Of a stretch of 8,806 bases of DNA, positions 1 through 6,330 are shown piece by piece. Under the pieces are notes generated by a model. That model saw nothing but the letters and a program-made list of their open reading frames with translations, was not told the origin of the DNA and searched no databases. The translations under genes were made by a program, and so were the position numbers. Each line of letters begins with the position of its first letter. The first letter of the stretch is position 1. Origin of the DNA: Bacteroidota bacterium (GTDB taxonomy: Bacteria > Bacteroidota > Bacteroidia > Chitinophagales > Chitinophagaceae); NCBI GenBank assembly GCA_025361325.1, contig JANYAL010000258.1, positions 1-8,806 of the forward strand. Direction: 5' to 3'.

Positions 1-1223
1 TTGGCTTCTTCATCAAAACGGGCCCTAAGTTCAAGCACTACGGTCACCTTCTTGCCATTACGAACAGCATTCGTCAGGGCATTGATGACCTTCGACCTTC
101 GGGCCAACCGGTAACAGGTGATCTTGATGGTGGTTACATCCGGATCAATGGCCGCTTCCCGCAACAGGTCGATCAGGCTGTCGAATGTATGGTAGGGGAA
201 ATTAAGCAGTACATCCCGCTTTAAGATGATTTCAGTGATGCGGTTCTTGTTTTTCAGTATGGGGTGTATAAAGGGTTTTTTCCGTAGTTTTTTCTGTGAG
301 AACACCGATTCGGGAAAATTGATGAAATCCACAAAATTATGGATGCGCCCGCCGGGAATGAGGTTGTCTTTTTGGGAAAGCTCCAGGCGTTTCACCAAAT
401 ACGTGAGGAGCGAAGGGTCAATGGTCTTGTCAAATACAAAACGAACCGGTTTTCCCTTTTTTCGGTTGCGGAGGCCCTTTTCGATCTTTTGGATCAGTGA
501 AGTAGACACGTCATTGTCGATGTCGATCTCGGCGTCGCGTGTCACTTTGATGATGTGCGAGGAGAATGTGTCGTACCCGAAAAATGAAAATATATTGGGC
601 ATACAGAACCGGATCACGTCCTCCAGTAAGATGATGCATTGCTGGTGCTGCCTGGAAGGAAGGATCAGGAAACGGGATAAACGCCTGCTGGGCACCGATA
701 CCAGGGCAAATCGCTGGGGGATGCTCTTGTCCTTCCTGGAGAGTTTGCAGGCCAGGTAGATGGATTTGTCATTGAGTACCGGAAAGGCCTGTATGCTCTC
801 GATCATCAGTGGAATGATATTGCTCCGGATCTCCTCATCAAAGTAGTTCAGTATGAATCGCTGCTGCTTGCGGTTGATTTGTGTTTCATTGAGCAGGAAG
901 ATCTGCTGTTTCTTCAGTTCCCGAAGGATCTCATTCCAGATGCGTTCAAACTCCTTCTGCTGGATTATCACCTTCTCCTGGATCTCTTCCAGAATGGCTG
1001 CGGGCTGCATCTCGAGGTGCATCTTTGACCTGTCGCCCAGTTCAATCATACGCTTCAGGGTGGCCACCCGTACCCGGAAGAATTCGTCAAGGTTATTGGA
1101 GAATATACCCAGGAAGCGTATACGTTCGCGGAGGGGTACGGTTGCATCCGCAGCCTCCTGCAATACCCGGTTGTTGAAAGAGAGCCAGCTGATGTCTCTG
1201 TAGATTAAATGTCGTTTTGCCAC
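1..1223 (-). CDS. ppk1: Polyphosphate kinase 1, N-terminal about 407 residues (3' end outside window)
   Basis: PPK1 reversibly transfers the gamma-phosphate of ATP onto inorganic polyphosphate, usually at the membrane. The reading frame is open from the left edge to a GTG at 1223-1221, giving MAKRHLIYRDISWLSFNNRV. An in-frame TAA lies 12 nt upstream of that GTG and no ATG lies between, so GTG is the likely start. Seen: the N-domain block SWLSFNNRVLQEAAD followed by FLGIFSNNLDEFFRVR, then VPGGRIHNF-type sequence (here IPGGRIHNFVDFINFP), RDVLLNFPYHTF, and at the edge GKKVTVVLELRARFDEEA. Arg372 (in CYRLA) and Arg402 (in ARFDEE) have the same 30-residue spacing as E. coli Arg375 and Arg405, which bind phosphate and Mg2+. 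The phosphorylated histidine and the C-terminal domains lie beyond the window. About 60% of a usual 690-residue protein is present. It is the last visible gene of the minus-strand cluster, 101 nt after rfaE2; no promoter is evident in that gap. Confidence 0.96.
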   Translation of the reverse strand, partial: MAKRHLIYRDISWLSFNNRVLQEAADATVPLRERIRFLGIFSNNLDEFFRVRVATLKRMIELGDRSKMHLEMQPAAILEEIQEKVIIQQKEFERIWNEILRELKKQQIFLLNETQINRKQQRFILNYFDEEIRSNIIPLMIESIQAFPVLNDKSIYLACKLSRKDKSIPQRFALVSVPSRRLSRFLILPSRQHQQCIILLEDVIRFCMPNIFSFFGYDTFSSHIIKVTRDAEIDIDNDVSTSLIQKIEKGLRNRKKGKPVRFVFDKTIDPSLLTYLVKRLELSQKDNLIPGGRIHNFVDFINFPESVFSQKKLRKKPFIHPILKNKNRITEIILKRDVLLNFPYHTFDSLIDLLREAAIDPDVTTIKITCYRLARRSKVINALTNAVRNGKKVTVVLELRARFDEEA

Positions 1224-1324
1224 GATGATCTTTTTTTACTGCATCCGGCAGCCCGTGAAAAAAAGGGGCCAGTTCAGTCATTAGGTTATATTGAAGTTTT
1301 AATGTTGTACAGGGGCCCTGCAGT

Positions 1325-1831
1325 TCATGGATCCGGGTGATTCATTGCTTTCATCTTTTCGATGAGCCCGGTGGTGGAAAATCCCTCCCTTATGGGAACA
1401 ATCCGCACTACACCGCCATACGCCTGTACCTCTGCGGCCCCTACAATCTGTTCCATAGTATAATCCCCGCCTTTAACCAGTACATCCGGACGCACTTCCC
1501 GTATAAGCTCAAGCGGGGTGTCTTCCTCAAAGACGATAATGGCATCCGTCATTACCAAAGCGGCCAGCAGCAAGGCCCTTGACTGCACCAGGTTAATGGG
1601 CCTGCTTTCCCCCTTCAGTCTTTTCGCAGTGGCATCTGCGTTTATCCCTACTATCAATATGTCCCCGAAAGAGGCCGCCTCACTGAGCGAAAAGATATGT
1701 CCTTCATGCAGGATGTCGAATATGCCGTTGGTAAATACAACCGTTTTGTTCAACAGCCTCCATCGTTTCAGTTGTTGCTGCAGGGTATGGAGGGTGTGGA
1801 TCTTACCGGGTATTTGGCTGACTGATCTCAT
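1325..1831 (-). CDS. rfaE2: D-glycero-beta-D-manno-heptose 1-phosphate adenylyltransferase (stand-alone RfaE2)
   Basis: This cytosolic nucleotidyltransferase transfers AMP from ATP to heptose 1-phosphate, giving ADP-heptose for the lipopolysaccharide core. The 168-residue protein matches the C-terminal half of E. coli HldE almost throughout. Seen: TNGIFDILHEGH (residues 34-45) with the HxGH nucleotide-binding motif at 42-45; KRLKGESRPIN (70-80), matching KRLKGDSRPVN of HldE; FEEDTP (101-106); VKGGDY (119-124); and FSTTGLI (151-157), the ISTTxxI-type motif. The HldE kinase half is absent, so this is the split form; the kinase and phosphatase would be elsewhere. The ATG at 1831 lies inside the end of the upstream membrane-protein gene (29-nt overlap), which implies co-transcription and possible translational coupling. 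Both this protein and PanC in the same cluster are HxGH-type nucleotidyltransferases. Assignment to heptose rather than another sugar or polyol phosphate rests on the close HldE match. Confidence 0.92.
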   Translation of the reverse strand: MRSVSQIPGKIHTLHTLQQQLKRWRLLNKTVVFTNGIFDILHEGHIFSLSEAASFGDILIVGINADATAKRLKGESRPINLVQSRALLLAALVMTDAIIVFEEDTPLELIREVRPDVLVKGGDYTMEQIVGAAEVQAYGGVVRIVPIREGFSTTGLIEKMKAMNHPDP

Positions 1832-2831
1832 TCGTTCTTTTTCTGTTTATATACGGCAACAGGAGCAAACAGATGAATCCTGTTATGATGATGATGCTGG
1901 TGGAAACACCCCAGATGAGCCAGCCAAAGGCCTTGCCCACCGGGGTAGGGATGCTGTAGATGGTTAGGGTCTCCATTACGAAAAGTGGGAAGGACCCTAT
2001 ACCACCCGGTGTGATGATATTGGCCAGCGAGGCAAGGGTGAGAATGGAACAGGATGCCTTGATGCCCAGGTGTGAGGTGCCGGTCATGGCATGCAGTCCA
2101 ATATAAATCTGCAGCAGGTACATCGACCAGATCAACAGGGTATGGAACAGGAAAAGTTTTCTTTTCTTTAAATGTTTGATGGTGCTGAACCCTTCGCCCA
2201 TACCAGTGAAGAAATGTTTTATAGCCAATATAGCCCTGTTTTGGGGGAATTTCCTGAACAGCCATTTCAGCAAAATGATCAGCAGGGTTATACAGGAAGC
2301 CAGTATAAGCAGTTTTGCCCAAAACGGGAACCTGGCTGTAGTCCCCATCTTGCTGAACTTCTCTTTAATAAAATCACTAACCAGTTCGAACTGGATCAGC
2401 AGGGTGATACCGATGAATACCAGGTAACAGAGGATATCGAACGTACGTTCAATCAAAATGGTGCCTACCAGCTTCTCCACCTTGAGTTTCTCATAGCGTG
2501 CCAGGAACGTGCATTTAAGTATCTCTCCCAGCCGGGGAACTGCACTGTTGGCCAGGTACCCCACCATGGTAACTGCAAAGACGTTCTTTAGTTTGGGATG
2601 ATAGCCCAACTGCTCCAAAAGCAGCTTCCATCGCATGGACCGGCTGAGGTGGCTCAGCAAGGCCATGAATACAATGGGAATCACGAGCCAGTAATTTGCA
2701 AAACTAAAAGCATTGTAGAATTCCCTGCGGTCTTCGGGGGTCATTTCCTTTAGTTGCCACCAAACCAGAAAGATACCACCCCCCATGAAAATGACGTACT
2801 TTAATATGGATAACAATCGTTTACGTATCAC
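1803..2831 (-). CDS. Lysylphosphatidylglycerol synthase TM-region / YbhN family inner-membrane protein
   Basis: A 342-residue polytopic membrane protein of the LPG_synthase_TM (UPF0104/YbhN) family. About eight hydrophobic stretches can be seen, roughly at residues 8-27, 46-63, 83-101, 125-150, 170-190, 225-245, 255-280 and 297-327. Family-like features are a charged LSRSMRWKLLL segment after the second helix, PRLGEILKC, an ERTFD motif near 128-132, and TPGGIGSFP in a late loop. The soluble aminoacyl-transfer domain of full MprF is missing, so it is not predicted to make lysyl-phosphatidylglycerol; relatives are regarded as lipid transporters or flippases, and the substrate here is unknown. 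The start is the ATG at 2831, preceded by a 97-nt gap after panC with no clear promoter. The 3' end overlaps rfaE2 by 29 nt. The link with ADP-heptose and polyphosphate enzymes suggests an envelope role, but this is inference. Confidence 0.87.
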   Translation of the reverse strand: MIRKRLLSILKYVIFMGGGIFLVWWQLKEMTPEDRREFYNAFSFANYWLVIPIVFMALLSHLSRSMRWKLLLEQLGYHPKLKNVFAVTMVGYLANSAVPRLGEILKCTFLARYEKLKVEKLVGTILIERTFDILCYLVFIGITLLIQFELVSDFIKEKFSKMGTTARFPFWAKLLILASCITLLIILLKWLFRKFPQNRAILAIKHFFTGMGEGFSTIKHLKKRKLFLFHTLLIWSMYLLQIYIGLHAMTGTSHLGIKASCSILTLASLANIITPGGIGSFPLFVMETLTIYSIPTPVGKAFGWLIWGVSTSIIIITGFICLLLLPYINRKRTNEISQPNTR

Positions 2832-2930
2832 GGCTCCAATTTACGAAGGGAAAATAGCAATTTCAAATCAGTTATACCAGGCCCCATATTAAATAAATGT
2901 GTCTAAACTTTTTAAAAGAGGATGTGCCTA

Positions 2931-3773
2931 TTAGATCAGCATATTGTCGATCAGTCGAACCTCGTGCAGAAAAGCGGCTACCAGTATCACCAATGGCTTC
3001 CTGCCATCCCATTCTTCCTGCAACTCAAGTGTATCTGCATCCGCGATCTCTACATAGTCCACGCGGAATCCCGCTGCGGTCAGGTATTGCCGCGCTCTTT
3101 CCTTCAAGTCCTGCAAATAGCCTGTACGGATCCCGGCCCGGATAAATTCAAGCGTTTCATATATCCTTGCTGCCATACTTCGCTCTGCAATATTCAATCG
3201 GAGATTCCTGCTGCTCATAGCAAGACCGTCTTTTTCCCGGATCGTAGGACAAATGACCGTTTCCGCCTTAGAACCGATTAACCTGATCAATTCACGGATT
3301 ACCAGGCATTGCTGAAAATCCTTCTGCCCCAGGTAAATATGAGCCGGATCAATGACAGTGAGAAGCCTTTCCACGACCATGCATACACCCTGAAAATGAC
3401 CCGGCCGGTATTTTCCTTCAAGCACCGTCTCCAGGTATCCCAGCGGGTAAACATGCGGATGCCGGTAGCCATTGGGATATATTTCCGGGATCGCAGGCAT
3501 AAAAACAATGTCACAACCTGCTTGTTCCAACTGGTTGATGTCCTGTTCCAGGGTGGACGGATATTTTTCAAAATCATCCTGATCATTGAACTGGATAGGG
3601 TTCACAAAGATGCTGCAAACAACAAGTTCACCTGCCTCCCTGGCCTGCCTGACCAGGGATAAATGCCCCTCATGCAAGGCACCCATGGTAGGCACAAAGC
3701 CGATCTTGCCTCTTTCCTTCTTCCTGGCTGCTATAAAATCTCTTATATCCGCGGCCTTTTTAAACAGTTTCAT
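2931..3773 (-). CDS. panC: Pantothenate synthetase
   Basis: PanC condenses D-pantoate with beta-alanine using ATP (through a pantoyl-adenylate) to make pantothenate, the precursor of coenzyme A; it is cytosolic. The 280-residue length is normal (E. coli 283). Seen: FVPTMGALHEGHLSLV with the HxGH histidines at 34 and 37, the same positions as in E. coli; SIFVNPIQFN with Gln61; GQKDFQQ at 149-155 with Gln155; and KDGLAMSSRN at 181-190, the KMSKS-like ATP loop. Gln61 and Gln155 are the known pantoate-binding positions. One small departure is GQKDFQQ where most family members have GEKDFQQ. The start ATG at 3773 faces the GlgA-like gene across a 106-nt divergent region. A clean TAnnTTTG could not be found on this strand; TAAGGATTTG (complement of 3792-3801) has the right words at the wrong spacing. 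The gene is first in the minus-strand cluster. panD, often adjacent in relatives, is not present. Confidence 0.97.
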   Translation of the reverse strand: MKLFKKAADIRDFIAARKKERGKIGFVPTMGALHEGHLSLVRQAREAGELVVCSIFVNPIQFNDQDDFEKYPSTLEQDINQLEQAGCDIVFMPAIPEIYPNGYRHPHVYPLGYLETVLEGKYRPGHFQGVCMVVERLLTVIDPAHIYLGQKDFQQCLVIRELIRLIGSKAETVICPTIREKDGLAMSSRNLRLNIAERSMAARIYETLEFIRAGIRTGYLQDLKERARQYLTAAGFRVDYVEIADADTLELQEEWDGRKPLVILVAAFLHEVRLIDNMLI

Positions 3774-3830
3774 ATATAGTCTTATATGGCTTCAAATCCT
3801 TACGTGCTCTCAATTTCAAATAAATTATCG

Positions 3831-3838
3831 TACTTTTG
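3831..3838 (+). promoter_or_regulatory. Bacteroidota -7 promoter element for the GlgA-like/DUF4270 pair
   Basis: TACTTTTG exactly matches the Bacteroidota -7 consensus TAnnTTTG and is followed by CAC, as is common in this phylum. It lies 41 nt upstream of the ATG at 3880, so transcription would start near 3845. No clear TTTG is found about 19-21 nt upstream, so the -33 element is weak or absent. The site lies in the divergent panC/GlgA-like intergenic region. Confidence 0.6.
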
Positions 3839-3879
3839 CACTCCGCTTAAAACTTTTACGAGCACTTAATCTAGCGCAA

Positions 3880-4692
3880 ATGTCAACAAAGAAAAGAATT
3901 TTATTCATTGCCAACGAAATGTCGCCCTATCTGGAGCTTACGGAATTTGCGGAAACAGTGAATAAACTGGCAGTGAAGTCGAATGACAGCGGCATGGAAG
4001 TGCGGTGTATCATGCCCAGGTTCGGGGTGATCAATGAAAGGCGGCACAGGCTGCACGAAGTGGTTCGTTTATCCGGAATCAATGTTTCCATCGACAGTGA
4101 CGACTATCCACTGGTTATAAAAGTGGCCTCGCTGCCCAATGCCAGGCTGCAGGTGTATTTCCTCGACAATGATGATTATTTCAGGCGCAAGTCCATATTC
4201 CATGATGAACAGGGAAAATGGCTCGAAGATAATGGCCTGCGAACCGTAATGTTCTGCAAAGGGGCGCTGGAGACCGTCAGGAAGTTCGGTTGGCCCCCCG
4301 ACATCATTCATTGCAGTGGCTGGATGACCGGGCTTGTGCCTATGTTCATTAAACATGCTTATAAGAAAGAGCCGGTATTCAGCAACAGCAAAGTGGTGTA
4401 CACCATCGGTGAAACCACGTTCAAAGAGAAACTGGGTACCGATTTCATGAAACTTTCCACAATCAATGACCATGTTTCCAAAAAAGAAATAGAACCCTTT
4501 AAGGAGAATAACAATACCGCTATGTTCCGGGGGGGCGCCACATTTGCTGACGCCATCACATTCGGATCAGATAACGTGGATAAGAAACTGGTTGATGAAT
4601 TTTCTAAGGTAAAGGGCAAGAAGATTCTGAAATATGATCCCGCAGGTGATTTAACAGACTATTTGCAATTGTATGCCGACCTTGCGAAGTAG
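3880..4692 (+). CDS. GlgA-like protein: GT5 glycogen/starch synthase N-terminal domain only, probable pseudoenzyme
   Basis: The 270-residue protein resembles the N-terminal half of glycogen/starch synthase (GT5), which normally adds glucose from ADP-glucose to glycogen. Seen: RILFIANEMSPYLELTEFAETV (first half at residues 6-18) aligns without gaps to the start of GlgA, and PPDIIHCSGWMTGL (around 139-151) aligns to its DVVHAHDWHAGL block. Key residues are missing: the KTGG glycine loop is ELTE (19-22), and the TVHN segment that carries a catalytic histidine is TIGE (175-178). The C-terminal nucleotide-sugar domain is absent (GlgA is about 477 residues). It is therefore unlikely to be a working synthase. 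The start is the ATG at 3880, 41 nt below TACTTTTG; the frame is open further upstream to 3586, but that would run into panC and ahead of the promoter. The stop overlaps the DUF4270 gene by 20 nt. Databases tend to name such proteins 'glycogen/starch synthase', which probably overstates the function. Confidence 0.85.
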   Translation: MSTKKRILFIANEMSPYLELTEFAETVNKLAVKSNDSGMEVRCIMPRFGVINERRHRLHEVVRLSGINVSIDSDDYPLVIKVASLPNARLQVYFLDNDDYFRRKSIFHDEQGKWLEDNGLRTVMFCKGALETVRKFGWPPDIIHCSGWMTGLVPMFIKHAYKKEPVFSNSKVVYTIGETTFKEKLGTDFMKLSTINDHVSKKEIEPFKENNNTAMFRGGATFADAITFGSDNVDKKLVDEFSKVKGKKILKYDPAGDLTDYLQLYADLAK

Positions 4693-6235
4693 TAAAAAAC
4701 CAACTCAATTCCCTAAAATATTCATTGTGCCATCACGTATACTAACGCTTGTAATTACCGGTCTACTTTTTTTTTCCCTGATCAACTTCAGCTGCAGTAA
4801 ATTCGACACCACCAACCTCGGCAGTGACCTGTTGCCTGCCGTGGACAATATCAATACATTTGCAGACACCCTTTCTGTCATCACCAGCCAGGGTATTTAT
4901 AATCCCGATACCACAGTATTGAACCGAACGGATGATTTTGTGTTTGGATCCATCAATGACCCCGTATTTGGTCAAACCACCGCGGGTATCTATTTCCAGC
5001 TGAAACCTTCCTTTTTTCCCTATTATATCGGTGCGGCCAATGACACATTGAACGGGTATGGGGCAGGACTGGATTCTGTAGTGCTTTGCCTCAAATACCG
5101 GGGTTTCTTCGGCGACAGTACCATGCCGCTGCAGTTCCAGGTGAATGCCGTATCTGACAATAATTTCAGAGATTCGGTATATAATAAGCGTACTGTGAAC
5201 TACCGTCCGAATATCGGCCAGTTACTGGGTACGGGTAGTGTAGATCCCAGAAGAATGGCCGACACCATATATTATGCAAATGGTAAGAATACCTCAGTTG
5301 GCCAAATCAGGATCAAACTTTCTCAGAACTGGGGGCAATTGCTATATACCAGTGATTCTTTGGCAATAGGGCCCTTTTTTCATGCGTTTGCATCAGACTC
5401 GGCCTACCGGTACCGGTTCAATGGCCTTGCCGTTACGGCAACCGGCATCAACAATACACTGGTATATACTAAACTTGCCGATACCTCCACCAGGTTAGAG
5501 ATTCATTACCGCCGGCGGAACCTGGGCAGGGTGGACACCCTATTCACTTCGTTGTCACTGAACAGCGATCCTTTTGGATCACCCACGAATTATTCTTCAG
5601 GTATTGCAAATTATGTACAGCGCAATCGCCCTGCACTGCCCAGCGGAAGCCAGGAAATCTTCCTGCAGACAACCCCGGGTACCTATGCCAACCTGAGTAT
5701 ACCCGGACTTTCAGGCTTGAACAACCGGTTTATTCACCGGGCCGAACTGATCGTACAGCAGATAACCGAAATTCCTGAATCTGTGTTCAGGACACCCAAT
5801 TTTCTCTATCTTGACCTGCGAGACAGTACTGTAGCTCCGCTTTGGAAACCTATTTACCACGACCTGAACCCGGCTGCAAATTATGATCCCGATTACCAGA
5901 ACCCGCTATCCATTCCTTATTTTCCAAGTCTGAACATTGGGGTGGATTATAATTATTTTGGTGGTTACAGAAGGGACCGGACAGATCCCTCCGGAAATAT
6001 TCAGCATTATTACAATTTCAATATCTCCCGGTATGTTCAGGATATCGTAACCACGCACCGGCGTAATTATGATCTGAGGCTCATGTCTCCTTCCAAATTC
6101 AATTACCCCCAGTATGGGCCTATCTATGAGGCCTTTGGCAACAGCATCGCTTTCGGCAGGGTAAAAGTGGGTGGAGGCAGTAATCCCAATCCCAATTACA
6201 GGTTGATGCTGCGCATCGTGTATTCAAAATTGTAA
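4673..6235 (+). CDS. DUF4270 family putative lipoprotein
   Basis: A protein of up to 520 residues of unknown function that I place in DUF4270, a family found in Bacteroidota. The N-terminus has basic residues, a hydrophobic segment ILTLVITGLLFFSLINFS and then Cys41-Ser-Lys, which fits a signal peptidase II lipobox loosely (Phe-Ser before Cys). The mature start SKFDTTNLGSDLLPAVDNIN and the segment DSVVLCLKYRGFFGDSTMPL are family-like. The rest is rich in Asn, Tyr, Ser and Thr, as expected for an exported beta-rich protein, with YVQDIVTTHRRNYDLRL near the end. Two starts are possible: the ATG at 4673, which overlaps the upstream gene by 20 nt and gives a long signal sequence, or the GTG at 4727, which puts the lipid cysteine at position 23, a more usual length. 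Co-transcription with the GlgA-like gene is likely. A hairpin terminator follows. The name is by family only; no function is claimed. Confidence 0.85.
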   Translation: MPTLRSSKKPTQFPKIFIVPSRILTLVITGLLFFSLINFSCSKFDTTNLGSDLLPAVDNINTFADTLSVITSQGIYNPDTTVLNRTDDFVFGSINDPVFGQTTAGIYFQLKPSFFPYYIGAANDTLNGYGAGLDSVVLCLKYRGFFGDSTMPLQFQVNAVSDNNFRDSVYNKRTVNYRPNIGQLLGTGSVDPRRMADTIYYANGKNTSVGQIRIKLSQNWGQLLYTSDSLAIGPFFHAFASDSAYRYRFNGLAVTATGINNTLVYTKLADTSTRLEIHYRRRNLGRVDTLFTSLSLNSDPFGSPTNYSSGIANYVQRNRPALPSGSQEIFLQTTPGTYANLSIPGLSGLNNRFIHRAELIVQQITEIPESVFRTPNFLYLDLRDSTVAPLWKPIYHDLNPAANYDPDYQNPLSIPYFPSLNIGVDYNYFGGYRRDRTDPSGNIQHYYNFNISRYVQDIVTTHRRNYDLRLMSPSKFNYPQYGPIYEAFGNSIAFGRVKVGGGSNPNPNYRLMLRIVYSKL

Positions 6236-6255
6236 GGTCGCAAAAAGATATTAAG

Positions 6256-6290
6256 AGTCCTCTGGGAAGTTCCGGAGGACTTTGTGTTTA
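6256..6290 (+). terminator. Intrinsic terminator after the DUF4270 gene
   Basis: A 10-bp stem pairs 6256-6265 with 6272-6281, with one G-T wobble and a 6-nt GAAGTT loop, and is followed by the T-rich tail TTTGTGTTT. It starts 21 nt past the DUF4270 stop. Its tail contains the TTTG that also serves as the -33 element of the metK promoter. Confidence 0.72.
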
Positions 6291-6311
6291 AATGCTACAA
6301 CCTTATCTTTG
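6281..6311 (+). promoter_or_regulatory. metK promoter (Bacteroidota type)
   Basis: TTTG at 6281-6284 is followed after 19 nt by TATCTTTG at 6304-6311, a full match to the Bacteroidota pair TTTG-N19-TAnnTTTG. Transcription would begin near 6318, about 13 nt before the metK ATG at 6331, leaving a very short leader. This also argues for ATG 6331 over the in-frame ATG at 6292, which lies inside the promoter. Confidence 0.82.
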
Positions 6312-6330
6312 CACTCTTAAAAAAATAATT

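Noticed and set aside
226..1203. Plus-strand open frames (226-759 and 853-1203)
   Set aside because: They are antisense to ppk1 in a fixed frame; composition is the mirror of the real gene.
1093..1281. Minus-strand 62-codon open frame starting with ATG upstream of ppk1
   Set aside because: It overlaps the well-supported ppk1 coding sequence in another frame, and its overlapping part is a frame-shifted reading of conserved PPK residues. No independent support.
1310..1320. Near-palindrome CAGGGGCCCTG as an rfaE2 terminator
   Set aside because: Arms leave no proper loop and no T-run follows on the minus strand.
3586..3879. 98-codon N-terminal extension of the GlgA-like protein
   Set aside because: It would lie antisense within panC and upstream of the consensus promoter; the GlgA alignment begins right after ATG 3880.
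6292..6330. 13-codon extension of MetK from ATG 6292
   Set aside because: That ATG is between the -33 and -7 promoter elements and would be upstream of the predicted transcript; [13 protein letters not shown] from 6331 is the normal MetK start.
6236..6330. SAM riboswitch before metK
   Set aside because: Only a terminator hairpin and promoter fit in the gap, and the predicted leader is about 13 nt, too short for any known SAM riboswitch.
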